DNA from: Frateuria_A yonginensis
Lineage (GTDB): Bacteria > Pseudomonadota > Gammaproteobacteria > Xanthomonadales > Rhodanobacteraceae
Length of the DNA: 64,000 nucleotides
Direction: 5' to 3'
Assembly (NCBI RefSeq): GCF_037137055.1
Contig: NZ_JBBBNY010000002.1
Span: 434,001 to 498,000, forward strand
Both the position numbers and the translations under genes were made by a program. Of the stretch, positions 43,508-52,272 are shown one piece after another. The notes beneath the pieces were generated by a model that saw nothing but the letters and a program-made list of their open reading frames with translations, ran no database searches and had not been told where the DNA came from. The stretch's first letter is position 1; each line of letters starts with the position of its first letter.

Positions 43508-43660
43508 TCAGCCTTCCGCGCTCACCGCGGCGGTGGACGGCGCATGGCCGGCCGCGATCGCCGCGGGCGCGGGCAGGACGAACATGGCGCTCATCACGCC
43601 GAGGCAGAGCAGCAGGCAGGCGGCGAACAGGCCGTGCAGCATCAGGGTCTCGAATTTCAT
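43508..43660 (-). CDS. Small membrane protein
   Basis: A 50-residue peptide with one long hydrophobic helix (LHGLFAACLLLCLGVMSAMFVL) and a short Ala/Pro-rich tail. GGAG stands seven bases before the ATG, supporting translation. No family recognised. The 260-base stretch between it and the next gene holds no other frame I can support. Confidence 0.6.
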   Translation of the reverse strand: MKFETLMLHGLFAACLLLCLGVMSAMFVLPAPAAIAAGHAPSTAAVSAEG

Positions 43661-43923
43661 GGTGGTTCTCCGGCAGAGGGGTCTCGAGCCTTGGATGGCA
43701 CGAGGCGTGCCAAGGTTTGAATCGCCCGCAAACCCCGCCGTTGCGCGGTTTTCTCCACGCCGCTGACGCGCCGTGAGTGTCCGCGGACGGCGGCCAACTG
43801 TCCGGCCGGACCGCGGACAGCGGAGCCGGCCGCCGTCACCTTGCACCGTCATGACGGTGCGGTCGCATCGACTGCGCTAGCTTGCCTGTCCACCCCAGGC
43901 CGCTCGAACGAGGTGAACGCTCC

Positions 43924-44385
43924 ATGGTCCGCGTTGGGCTGATCTCCGACACCCACGGCCTGCTGCGCCCGGCCGCGGTCGACTTCCTGCGCGGCTGCGA
44001 GCGGATCGTGCACGCGGGCGACATCGGCCATGCCGCCTTGCTGGAAGCCCTGGCCGAGGTGGCGCCGGTCACCGCGGTGCGCGGCAACAACGACCGCGAC
44101 GCCGCGCTGGCGGACTTGCCGGGGACTGCCGTGTTGCAGGTGGGCGAGGTGCGGATGTACGTGTTGCACGATCTCAAGCAGTTGGCGATCGACCCCGTGG
44201 CGGAAGGCTTCCACGTGGTGTTGTCGGGCCACTCGCACCGGCCGCTGGTGGAAGAGCGTGCGGGCGTGCTCTACGTCAACCCCGGCAGCGCCGGGCGGCG
44301 CCGCTTCAGCCTGCCGATCGCCGTGGGCGAGCTGGTCATCGAGGGGCGCGAGGTGATGCCGCGCATCGTGGAGCTGGACGGGTAA
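43924..44385 (+). CDS. YfcE/MJ0936-type phosphodiesterase
   Basis: A 153-residue calcineurin-like phosphoesterase with all metal motifs: GLISDTHG, HAGDIGH, RGNND, LSGHSHRP. This compact form is a phosphodiesterase active on bis-pNPP in tested homologues; the natural substrate is unclear. Its 3' end overlaps the end of the P450 gene on the other strand by 50 bases. Confidence 0.92.
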   Translation: MVRVGLISDTHGLLRPAAVDFLRGCERIVHAGDIGHAALLEALAEVAPVTAVRGNNDRDAALADLPGTAVLQVGEVRMYVLHDLKQLAIDPVAEGFHVVLSGHSHRPLVEERAGVLYVNPGSAGRRRFSLPIAVGELVIEGREVMPRIVELDG

Positions 44386-45673
44386 CTCCGATCGCTGGCC
44401 GGTGCGGCCAGGTTGCGACGCCGGCCGCGCGCACGTCGGCCATCACGAAGCCGCTGGCCGGCCGGCTGGGCAGGCGATCGAGGCGGTAGCGCAGGTCCTG
44501 CGGCGGCACGGTGTAGCGCAACGCATTGGCCAGCTCGCCCACCGCGACCATGAGCAGGGCGATCGCCGGGTTCTCGCCCGGGCAGCGGTGGGTGAGCGCG
44601 ACCTCGCCGCCGCCCTGCGGGATGAAGTCGTAGGCGTTGCCGTCCCAGTCCGCGAAGCGGGCCGGGTCGAAGCGCTCGGGGTGCGTCCAGCGGCGTGGAT
44701 CGTGGTCGGTACCGTACAGGTCGAGCACCATCCAGTCGCCCGGCTCGAACCTCCGCCCGCGCCAGACGAAGGGCTCGCGCACGCGGCCGCCGATGAAGGG
44801 GAAGAACGGGTACAGGCGCCGCACCTCCTGCACCACCGCCAGCAGCAGGCCCGGCTCGCCGGCTTGCAGCCGGCGGCGGATATCCGGTTGCCGGTGCAGC
44901 GCCAGCGCCGCGAAGGCGATCCAGCGCGCCACCGCCACCGTCGGGCGCAGCAGGTTGAGCAGTTCGGTGGCCGCGTCGCTGCAGGACAGGCGCCCCCCGT
45001 CCGGACGGCGGTAGCCGGCGAGGGCGGCCGCCGGCGTGGCCGCATCGACCGCAGCGCCGCGCAGGCGGCGGATCGTCTGGCGTGCCCAGCGCTCGCAGCG
45101 CTCCCGCGCCAGCCAGCCGCGCAGCAGGCGTGGGCCGGACGCGCCGGCGCCCTCGATGGTGTCGGCTAGGTCCCGGGCGCGTCGTGGCGCCTGGTCGTCA
45201 GGCAGCGGGACGCCGGCCCAGCGACAGGCCGTGCGGCACAGGATCAGCTCGGCCTGCGGCAGCAGTGTCACCCGCGAAGCGTGTTGCCAGTGCAGCGCCT
45301 GGCGCCGCCATTCCTCGCGGAAGAGGGACACCATGCGCGCGGTGCCCGGCGCATCGAGCAAGCGCAGGAACAGGGCCTTGCGATGCGCGTGCGCGGGGCC
45401 GTCGAGCCGTTGCACGCTGCCGAAGTCCTGCAGCAGCGCCACGGTGGTGGGCGGCATCGCGCCGCGCCGGGTGAAGCGCCCAGGGTGGTAGAACACGGCA
45501 GCCGCTTCGGCTCCCATCGCACAGACCACCTTGCGCAGCATCAGCCGCGTCTCGAAGGCATCGCTGCCGTAGCGCCGGCACCGCTGGCCGACGAAGTCGT
45601 AGCCGTCCACCAGCAGCGCGGCGGTGCTGTCGAAGCCGGGAACGTGCGGGAAGGCGGAGCCGGAATGGGCCAT
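44336..45673 (-). CDS. Cytochrome P450 of the CYP152 peroxygenase type
   Basis: A 445-residue soluble P450. The haem-thiolate loop is FIPQGGGEVALTHRC364PGE, which closely matches the CYP152 fatty-acid peroxygenases (BSbeta, SPalpha, OleT) rather than the usual FGxGxHxC. The RRLYPFFPFIGG segment is also CYP152-like; these enzymes lack the I-helix acid/Thr pair and use a substrate carboxylate and an Arg in RPTVAVARWIAFAAL with H2O2. It would hydroxylate or decarboxylate fatty acids. The C-terminus carries about 25 extra residues. Divergent from the CPBP pseudogene. Confidence 0.87.
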   Translation of the reverse strand: MAHSGSAFPHVPGFDSTAALLVDGYDFVGQRCRRYGSDAFETRLMLRKVVCAMGAEAAAVFYHPGRFTRRGAMPPTTVALLQDFGSVQRLDGPAHAHRKALFLRLLDAPGTARMVSLFREEWRRQALHWQHASRVTLLPQAELILCRTACRWAGVPLPDDQAPRRARDLADTIEGAGASGPRLLRGWLARERCERWARQTIRRLRGAAVDAATPAAALAGYRRPDGGRLSCSDAATELLNLLRPTVAVARWIAFAALALHRQPDIRRRLQAGEPGLLLAVVQEVRRLYPFFPFIGGRVREPFVWRGRRFEPGDWMVLDLYGTDHDPRRWTHPERFDPARFADWDGNAYDFIPQGGGEVALTHRCPGENPAIALLMVAVGELANALRYTVPPQDLRYRLDRLPSRPASGFVMADVRAAGVATWPHRPAIGVTRPAPRCAASPRAPR

Positions 45674-45817
45674 GGTCGGTCGCTCGGGACGACAGTGTCG
45701 CCATGGCGCCGTGAGCACCCCGCCAAGAACCACGGACCTGGCCGACGCCCGCACAGGCACGCTTGCGTCCGCCGCCGGCTCCTCTATGGGAAGGGTTTCC
45801 GCCGACAGGAGGGGCAC

Positions 45818-46715
45818 ATGGCGCATCAGGGCAAGTCCGCAGGCATCGGCCTGTTTCCGTTGCTCACGTGGGTACTGAGCTGCGTGTTCTACACGGCAAC
45901 CATCGCCACCGGACACCTGCGTGGCGCAATGAACATGTACGTGACGAGGCTGATGTGGTGCCCCGGCATCGCGGCGCTGCTTACCTGCCGCCTGCGTGGC
46001 GAGGGGTTCGGGCGGCTGGGCTGGCGGTGGGGCGCGTGGCGCTGGCAATGGCTCGCCTACCTGGTCCCGCTAGGGTACGTCGCGGTGGCCTACGCGGTCG
46101 TGTCGAGCACCGGCCGGGGCGGCTTCGGCGATGCGCAGTTCCTGGAGCGGATCGCCACCGCGCTGGGCTGGAAGGGCGCGCCCGCCTGGCTGGATACGAC
46201 TGTTACTTCGTGCTGCTCGTGTTACTTCGTGCTGCTCGCCAGCACGGGCATGGCGCGCAGCCTGTCCATGGCGCTGGGCGAGGAGATCGGCTGGCGCGGT
46301 TTCCTGGCGCCGGCGCTGGTGGGGCGGCTGGGCTTCACCGGCGGTGCGCTGGGCACCGGCGTGATCTGAGCCGCCTGGCACCTGCCGATCCTGCTGTTCG
46401 CGGGTTGCAACGCGGGCACACCCTGGTGGTTCGGCATGCCCTGCTTCGTGGTGCTGGTGCTCGCCAGCAGCGTGATGATGACCTGGCTGCGGCTGCGCTC
46501 GGGCAGCCTGTGGACCGGCCGCGGTGATGCGCGCCAGCCACAACCTGTTCATCCAGGCCTTCTTCACGCCGATCACGGCGCCGCGCGGCGGGATCACGCC
46601 CTACGCCATCGACGAGTTCGTCTTCGTGGTGCCGTGGGTGATGGTGCCGGTGGCGCTCGGGTCCTGGCTACGCCGGCGCGAGGTGGCGCGTCCCGCGGAC
46701 CTGTCCACGCCCTGA
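45818..46715 (+). pseudogene. Decayed CPBP-family intramembrane metalloprotease
   Basis: The product is a CPBP (CAAX/bacteriocin-processing) membrane protein: GEEIGWRGFL is the EExxxR motif, then WHLPILLFA and HNLFIQAFF carry the metal histidines. Three lesions break it: a 19-base tandem duplication at 46201-46238, an in-frame TGA at 46367-46369 where Trp is expected (GVI-stop-AAWHLP), and a one-base shift near 46520 after SGSLWTG, beyond which the frame resumes as MRASHNLFIQ. A sequencing error could explain one lesion but hardly all. Confidence 0.78.
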
Positions 46716-46747
46716 GGGTCGCGGCAGGCGCTCGCATCGCAAGGGAA

Positions 46748-46774
46748 GGGCGTCCGGGAAGTGGCCGGACGCCC
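46748..46774 (-). terminator. Hairpin downstream of the thiamine uptake operon
   Basis: GGGCGTCCGG (46748-46757) and CCGGACGCCC (46765-46774) form a perfect ten-base stem. On the minus strand it follows the pnuT-like gene and is followed by TTCCCTT, so it may end that operon. Confidence 0.45.
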
Positions 46775-46778
46775 CGTG

Positions 46779-46823
46779 TGCCCAATGGACGCGGGGTCGG
46801 GGTTGAGGGAACACCATTGGGCA
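46779..46823. repeat. Inverted repeat TGCCCAATGG/CCATTGGGCA
   Basis: Perfect ten-base arms (46779-46788 and 46814-46823) with a 25-base spacer, in the 223-base gap between the CPBP pseudogene and the pnuT-like gene. It could be a terminator arm pair or a protein site. Confidence 0.5.
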
Positions 46824-46938
46824 GGCGTGGTTTACGCCTCGAGTGCACCCGAGTCCGTGACCTGGTTCTCCTTTTCGGGCGGAGCCGACTTTCGTAGCGT
46901 GTTTCGGCCGGGTCCGCTGCCTGCAGAGCGCCAGGGCC

Positions 46939-47520
46939 TCATGCGGAGGCCGGCTGCGCCTGCGGCAGGGCCTGTGCCCGGCGCCAATCGCGCAAGCCGA
47001 TCGCCGCGAGCACCACGAAGCCGGCGTACAGCACGGCCGTGATCAGCAGGTCCTTGTAGACGTATTCGCCCACGTAGATCACGTCGACCACGATCCACAG
47101 CCACCAGGCGGCGACGTGGCGGCGGCCCTGCCACCACTGCGCGACCAGGCTGAAGGCGGTGAGCGCGGCATCGAGCCAGGGCAGGGCCGCATCGGTCCAG
47201 CGGTGCATGGCGTAGCCCAGGGCGAGCGCACCCGCCCCGCCGACCAGCACGTGCAGGGCGAGCAGGCGTGCGGGCAACCGCGCGATGGTGACACGGCCGT
47301 CGCTGTCCAGGTGCCCGAGCCAGCGTACCCAGCCGTACACGATCAGGGCGGCGAAGGCGCCCTGCAACAGGGCGTCGGAGTACAGCTTCGCGCCGACGAA
47401 GATCCAGCCGTAGACCAGCACCGAGGCGAAGCCCACCGGCCAGCACCACGGTCGGCGCCGGGCGGTGAGCCAGACCGCCCACGCGCTGAGCAAGGCGCCG
47501 ATGAACTCGACCGCGTCCAT
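46939..47520 (-). CDS. pnuT: PnuC-family transporter, probably thiamine (PnuT)
   Basis: A 193-residue PnuC-fold protein with about seven helices; WPVGFASVLVYGWIFVGAKLYSDALLQ and WLWIVVDVIYVGEYVYKDLLITAVLY are family motifs. PnuC moves nicotinamide riboside, but PnuT members found behind TPP riboswitches move thiamine. Here the gene overlaps the TonB receptor stop by one base and both lie under a TPP riboswitch, so thiamine is the likely substrate. Facilitated uptake would be driven by later pyrophosphorylation. Confidence 0.88.
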   Translation of the reverse strand: MDAVEFIGALLSAWAVWLTARRRPWCWPVGFASVLVYGWIFVGAKLYSDALLQGAFAALIVYGWVRWLGHLDSDGRVTIARLPARLLALHVLVGGAGALALGYAMHRWTDAALPWLDAALTAFSLVAQWWQGRRHVAAWWLWIVVDVIYVGEYVYKDLLITAVLYAGFVVLAAIGLRDWRRAQALPQAQPASA

Positions 47521-49679
47521 CAGAACGCGTAGCTCACCGACAGCCGGGCCAGCCGCGGCGCGCCCGGGAACAGGTAGCTGTCGCCGTAGGCACTGCCGGT
47601 ATCGCGCCAGTAGAAGCGGTCGAACAGGTTGTCCACCGACAGGCGCGCGGTGAGCGCGTGGCCGCCGAGCGTGGTGGCGTAGCGCAGGCCGGCATCGAAC
47701 ACGTTGTAGGAGCCCACGCGCACGCGGCCGTCCGGCGTGGCAACGTTGGGCGAGGCATAGCGCCAGCCGCCGAGCAGGCTGAACTGCGGCGCGAAGGGCA
47801 GGCGGTAGTCGGCGTGGACCGCCGCACGGAACCGCGGCACGTTGGCCACCTGATGACCCTCGTAGGCGCCCGTGCCGGTGTCCTGCGCGCGCGCGCGGAT
47901 CAGGCTCGCGCTCGCGGTGAGGTCGAGGTTCTCGCTGACGCGGCCGTTGGCACCGAGCTCGAACCCGGTGTGCACTTCCTCGCCGTGCTGCACGAAGGTA
48001 AACCCGTAGGCGGAGTCGTCCGGCTGCGCGAACTGGTACGGCTGGCGGATGCGGAACAACGCGCCGCTGAGGGCGAGCGTGTCGCCGAGGTCGAGCTTCA
48101 CGCCGGCCTCGACCTGCCGCGACAGGCGCGGCGGCAGCATCTGGCCGTCGTTGCTGGTCCAGTACGGCGCTTCCTTGCCCAGCGACAGGCCCTCGCTGTA
48201 GCTCAGGTACGCGGTCAGCGGCTCGCTCGGCTGCCACAGCACGGCCGCCTGCGGCAACGTCCTGCTCAGGCGCGTGTTGCGCTCGAGCGCGCCGTCGCCG
48301 TCGTAGGCGCGTTCGTGCAGGCGCACGAAGCGGCCGCCGGCGATCAGTTGCCATTGCTCGCCCAGGTGCAGGCGATCCAGCGCGAACAGCGAGCGCTGCC
48401 AGCTGGTGAGGCGACGCACGGACGGGCCGGGCTGGTTGGGCGAGGGCGCGAAGTAGGGCGGGTCGAGCTCGGCGATGTTGGCGGTGCCGACGTAGTCGTA
48501 GACGTCAGCGCGCTGGTCGTTGAGGCGGCGGAACGCGCCCGCGCCCAGGGTCAGTTGCTGGCTCACGCCGCCGGTGTCGAAGTGGCCTTCCAGCACGGCG
48601 CGCGCCTCGTCGTCGACGCGCGTGTCGTCCGGGCTGCGGTAATCGTAGACGTCGTAGTCGCCGTTGGGCGCGAAGAAGTTGCCCGGCGCACCGTTGGCAC
48701 AGGCGGGCGAGTAGAAGCAGCCGTAGGCGAACGCGACGTTGTCGTCGATCACGCTGCGGCTGTGGCCGGCGGCCAGGCGCACCCGCCAGTCGTCGCTGAA
48801 GCTGTAGTTGAAGCGCGCGCCGCTGTTGGCGGCGTGGATGCCGACCGGCTGCTGCCACGGCTCGAAGCCGAGCATGCGGGTCGGGTCGGCGTGTGCGGGG
48901 AGGGTGTCGCCGCCGAGCAGCTGGTAGCCGGAGACCGAGCGCTGCGCGCTGGCCTGGTAGTCGCTGTCCAGTTCCAGCGTGGCGTCGGGGCTGATATGCC
49001 AGTCGGCCGCCAGCGCGTAGAAATTGCGGCGGCCATCCGCGTGGTGCACGTAGGAGTGCATGTCTTCCCAGGCGAGGTTGGCCCGTACGCCGAAGCTCGG
49101 CGTGAGCCAGGTGCCCGCGTCCAGCGCGCCGTAGCGCGAACCGTGCGAGTCGGTGCCGAGCGTCACCTCGCGCACCTCGGCGGGACGCTTGCTGACGAAG
49201 TTCAAAACGCCGCCCGGTTCCATCACGCCCGCCTGCAGGCCGGCCAGGCCCTTGAGCACTTCCACCTGCTGCTTGTCCTCCAGCGCCACCGGCTGCTCGC
49301 CGGCGATCGTCAGGCCGTTGGAGCGCAGGCCGGTGGCGAGGTCCAGCGGATAGCCGCGGATCGCGATGTCCTGGTAGTAGCCGACCGGCGCGTAGTTGTC
49401 GCCGAGCGAGGCGTCCTCGCGCGCCAGCTCGCTCAGCGTGCGGATCTGTCGGTCGTCCAGTTGCTTGCGCCCGATGACGGTGACGGCGGCCGGGGTGTCG
49501 TGCAGCGAGGCGTTGCCGTAGGCGTCGAGCGCGGTGCCGTGACGGTCGTCGTGGGCCCGGCCTTCCACGCGCACGGGCGCGAGTTCCTTCGCCTGGCGGG
49601 CGTCGTCGGATCGGCCGGCGGCGTGCGCGGCGGGCGCCAGCGTGGCGAGGAAGGCGAGCAGCAGGGGGGTACGGTTCAT
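47520..49679 (-). CDS. TonB-dependent outer membrane receptor, probably for thiamine
   Basis: A 719-residue receptor. After the signal peptide comes a plug domain (PAAVTVIGRKQLDDRQIRTLSEL, IAIRGYPLD, GVLNFVSKRP) and a 22-strand barrel ending SVSYAF with the aromatic C-terminus. Sequence searches would probably call it a siderophore receptor, but the TPP riboswitch upstream and the coupled pnuT gene argue that it imports thiamine or a precursor across the outer membrane with TonB-ExbBD energy. The TonB box is not clear. Confidence 0.92.
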   Translation of the reverse strand: MNRTPLLLAFLATLAPAAHAAGRSDDARQAKELAPVRVEGRAHDDRHGTALDAYGNASLHDTPAAVTVIGRKQLDDRQIRTLSELAREDASLGDNYAPVGYYQDIAIRGYPLDLATGLRSNGLTIAGEQPVALEDKQQVEVLKGLAGLQAGVMEPGGVLNFVSKRPAEVREVTLGTDSHGSRYGALDAGTWLTPSFGVRANLAWEDMHSYVHHADGRRNFYALAADWHISPDATLELDSDYQASAQRSVSGYQLLGGDTLPAHADPTRMLGFEPWQQPVGIHAANSGARFNYSFSDDWRVRLAAGHSRSVIDDNVAFAYGCFYSPACANGAPGNFFAPNGDYDVYDYRSPDDTRVDDEARAVLEGHFDTGGVSQQLTLGAGAFRRLNDQRADVYDYVGTANIAELDPPYFAPSPNQPGPSVRRLTSWQRSLFALDRLHLGEQWQLIAGGRFVRLHERAYDGDGALERNTRLSRTLPQAAVLWQPSEPLTAYLSYSEGLSLGKEAPYWTSNDGQMLPPRLSRQVEAGVKLDLGDTLALSGALFRIRQPYQFAQPDDSAYGFTFVQHGEEVHTGFELGANGRVSENLDLTASASLIRARAQDTGTGAYEGHQVANVPRFRAAVHADYRLPFAPQFSLLGGWRYASPNVATPDGRVRVGSYNVFDAGLRYATTLGGHALTARLSVDNLFDRFYWRDTGSAYGDSYLFPGAPRLARLSVSYAF

Positions 49680-49756
49680 CGTCGACTCGTCGGTAGAGGG
49701 CACACGGACGAAGCGACGGCGGGTCGCACGCCCGGCGGACGCACGACTCCGATGCA

Positions 49757-49834
49757 AGCTCCCTACGCCGGTACAAACCGGATCAGGTTCCAAGGGACTC
49801 TCTCAGCCCGGCCATTTCGCCGGGCACCCCCGCT
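49757..49834 (-). promoter_or_regulatory. TPP (THI-element) riboswitch
   Basis: Read on the minus strand the conserved parts occur in order: GGGGTGCCC (49830-49822), CTGAGA (49806-49801), ACCTGATC (49788-49781) and GCGTAGGGA (49768-49760). This is the standard TPP aptamer. It ends about 80 bases before the receptor ATG. Thiamine pyrophosphate binding should switch off the receptor and pnuT, most likely by hiding the ribosome site since no terminator hairpin with T run is seen in between. Confidence 0.95.
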
Positions 49835-50013
49835 TCAAGACGGCTATTGAAGCATGGAACGGACGTCCGATCCAAACCGCTCGCCCGGGGCAGGACCGGT
49901 GCGATCCGCTCGGTTCGTGCGAGCGGTGCGCGCGCCGGCGCCGGGGGGGGCGCCCGTGCAGGGGGGGCTTCGGCTGCGCTCGCGGTGCGAGGCTCGAGGC
50001 GGCGGCTCGCAGG

Positions 50014-51150
50014 TCACGCCAGCGCGCGGATGCCATCCAGCAGTGCCCGCCCTGCGGGCGTGGCGAACCATGCGGCGTGTCCGCGCAGGAAGGTGTGATA
50101 GGCCACGTCGGCATTGGCGGGCGAGCGTGTGACCGCCGTGAAGTACTCCACCTCCGACAGTGCGAAGTCCAGGTGCACTAGCGGCAGCAGGTCGGCGAGC
50201 AGGTGGATGTCGTCGCCCGACAGCGGCTGCTGCGCGCGGTAGCCGGCCACCAGTGCGCGCGCCGTGTCCAGGTGCGCGGCTTCGCTTCCGGTGTCCAGGG
50301 CGAGCCAGGCGACGGCGTTGCGCTCGATCGCCGTGGCGAGGTCGAACAACGGGAAGGTGCGCGCGGCGAGGCCGAAGTCCAGCACGGCGCTGATCCGCGC
50401 TCCCGGACCGCGGCCGCTCCAGCACAGGTTGGACACGTGCCAGTCGCCGTGCGTCCAGCATTTCGGTCGCCGGGCGATACGCGGTTGCGCGTGCGCATGG
50501 AAGGGCGCGAGCGCAGCGCCGATGTCCGCCCGCCAGTCGCGTCGCGCGAGGTAGGCGGCCAGGCCGGGGCGCTGCGGCAACTGCGCGGCGAGCGCCGCCA
50601 GCGGATCGGCGGCCTCGATGAGCTCGCTGCGTGCGACCAGCAGATGCGTGCCTCGCTGGGGCGCCATGTAGCCGTCCGCCGCCTGGTGCAGGCGCGCCAG
50701 CATCGCGCCGGCCGTGTGGGCATGGTGCAGATCGAGCAGCGGCGACCACGAAACCGCTTCGCGGTAGAGGTCGATGCCGGCGGCGGGTGCGTGCACTTCG
50801 TAGGTCCACTCGCCGATCGCCACGGCGCTCCGCCCGTCCGCGGCGGCCAGCACCGCCGGCACCGGCACGCCGGCGGTGCGCAACCGGGCCATGAAGGCGT
50901 GCTCCTCGCCCAGCGTGGACGGGGTGCGTACGCTGTGGTGATGGCGCTTGACGAAGACGGTGCCCCCGGCAGTGCGGACCAGCGCCGCGGCCGACAGCGG
51001 GCGCGGACTGTGCCAGGTGATCGCCCCGGCCGGCCCCAGCGCCGGATACTGCCGCAGCAAGGTCGCGAGTTCTGCCGGGGCGAGCGGTGGCCAGTCCGGG
51101 GCGACGTCGTCGGAGGCCAGGCCGTGGACGCGGTGGTCGGGATGGGTCAT
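50014..51150 (-). CDS. APH-family phosphotransferase
   Basis: A 378-residue kinase of the aminoglycoside/choline phosphotransferase fold. The catalytic loop is THGDWHVSNLCW and the metal site VLDFGLAAR. N-terminal FVKRHHHS has the ATP lysine. It could be a homoserine, choline or thiamine kinase-like enzyme; its place directly upstream of the thiamine operon, on the same strand, makes thiamine worth testing, but the riboswitch lies between, so it is a separate unit. I do not see antibiotic-resistance features. Confidence 0.82.
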   Translation of the reverse strand: MTHPDHRVHGLASDDVAPDWPPLAPAELATLLRQYPALGPAGAITWHSPRPLSAAALVRTAGGTVFVKRHHHSVRTPSTLGEEHAFMARLRTAGVPVPAVLAAADGRSAVAIGEWTYEVHAPAAGIDLYREAVSWSPLLDLHHAHTAGAMLARLHQAADGYMAPQRGTHLLVARSELIEAADPLAALAAQLPQRPGLAAYLARRDWRADIGAALAPFHAHAQPRIARRPKCWTHGDWHVSNLCWSGRGPGARISAVLDFGLAARTFPLFDLATAIERNAVAWLALDTGSEAAHLDTARALVAGYRAQQPLSGDDIHLLADLLPLVHLDFALSEVEYFTAVTRSPANADVAYHTFLRGHAAWFATPAGRALLDGIRALA

Positions 51151-51281
51151 GCGGCGGCTGCAGGTGGCGAAGTCGCGATTATCGCCTTGCACCGGGCCCT
51201 TCGCAGGAAAAGGCCGGGTCTTCGGCTTTCCGCCTGCCGGCGGTTCGCGTCTAATGGACGTTTTCCTTCCCTGGCGACCCG

Positions 51282-52181
51282 ATGAGCGCCTTGCTGCTGC
51301 TGTTCACCTGCCTGGTCCTCGGCGCGCTGGTGGCGCGCCTGGCGCGGCCGCCGGCGGGGCTGGCGACGGGGCTCAACTGGTGGGTGATCAACGTGGCGCT
51401 GCCGGCGCTGGTGCTGGAGTTGATCCCGCGGCTGCGCTTCGACGCGCAGCTGTGGTTCCCGATCGCGGCGATGTGGGTGACCTTCGGCGGCGCATGGCTG
51501 CTGTTCGGCCTGCTCGGTCCCCGGCTGGGCTGGTCGCGCGGGCGCACCGGGGCGCTGATCCTGGTCTGCGGGCTGGGCAACACCTCGTTCATGGGCTACC
51601 CGCTGATGCAGGCGCTGCACGGTGCGCCGGGGTTGACCCTGGCGGTCGTGGCCGACCAGCTCGGCGCGTTCCCGATCCTGGCCTCTGCCGGCATCGTGGT
51701 GGCCAGCCTCTACGCCGGGCGGACCCCGCAGCCGGCGCTGATCGTGCGGCGTATCGCCACGTTCCCGGCCTTCCTGGCGCTGCTGGTCGGCATCGCCGTG
51801 GGCGCGCTGGGCGGATGGCCCCCGGTGGTCGAGCGCGTGTTCGCGCCGCTGGGCGCCACGCTGACGCCGTTGGCGCTGTTCTCGGTGGGCCTGCAGTTCC
51901 GCTTCCACCCGGGCGAGCGTCAGGTGGCCGCCGCCGGTCTGGGGCTGGGCTGGAAGCTGCTGCTGGCGCCGCTCGCGTGCTGGGTGCTGGGCACGGCCGC
52001 GGGCGTCGGCGGGCTGGTGCTGACGGTGGGCGTGCTGCAGGCGGCGATGGCGCCGATGGTCTCGGCCACCATCCTGGCCGACGAGTACGGTCTGGATCCG
52101 CCGCTGGCCAACACCATGCTCGGCGCGGGGATCGTGCTCTCGCTGCTGAGCGTGCCGCTGGGCAGCGTGCTGCTGCGCTAG
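51282..52181 (+). CDS. AEC family transporter
   Basis: A 299-residue ten-helix permease of the auxin efflux carrier/malonate (MdcF) family. The CGLGNTSFMGYPLMQAL motif in the first half and LQAAMAPMVSATILADEYGLDPPLANTML in the second are the family's crossing helices. The substrate may be a dicarboxylate or other organic acid. Divergent from the phosphotransferase gene. Confidence 0.9.
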   Translation: MSALLLLFTCLVLGALVARLARPPAGLATGLNWWVINVALPALVLELIPRLRFDAQLWFPIAAMWVTFGGAWLLFGLLGPRLGWSRGRTGALILVCGLGNTSFMGYPLMQALHGAPGLTLAVVADQLGAFPILASAGIVVASLYAGRTPQPALIVRRIATFPAFLALLVGIAVGALGGWPPVVERVFAPLGATLTPLALFSVGLQFRFHPGERQVAAAGLGLGWKLLLAPLACWVLGTAAGVGGLVLTVGVLQAAMAPMVSATILADEYGLDPPLANTMLGAGIVLSLLSVPLGSVLLR

Positions 52182-52193
52182 CCGCTGGCCTGC

Positions 52194-52213
52194 CAGGAGC
52201 AAGCCCGCTCCTG
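52194..52213 (+). repeat. Palindrome CAGGAGC/GCTCCTG after AEC gene
   Basis: CAGGAGC (52194-52200) and GCTCCTG (52207-52213) around AAGCCC, 12 bases after the stop. Its sequence is related to the REP-like unit at 3260 and 58673 (AGGAGC, GCTCCTG core). Confidence 0.55.
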
Positions 52214-52272
52214 CGGGGGCGTATGCACCGCGTGCGTGATGCGCCGCGCGTGCGAAGACGGATAATCGCGTG

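Noticed and set aside
43740..43760. Rho-independent terminator with GCGG...TTTT near 43740
   Set aside because: The stem has a mismatch and no plus-strand gene precedes it; no support for a transcript ending there.
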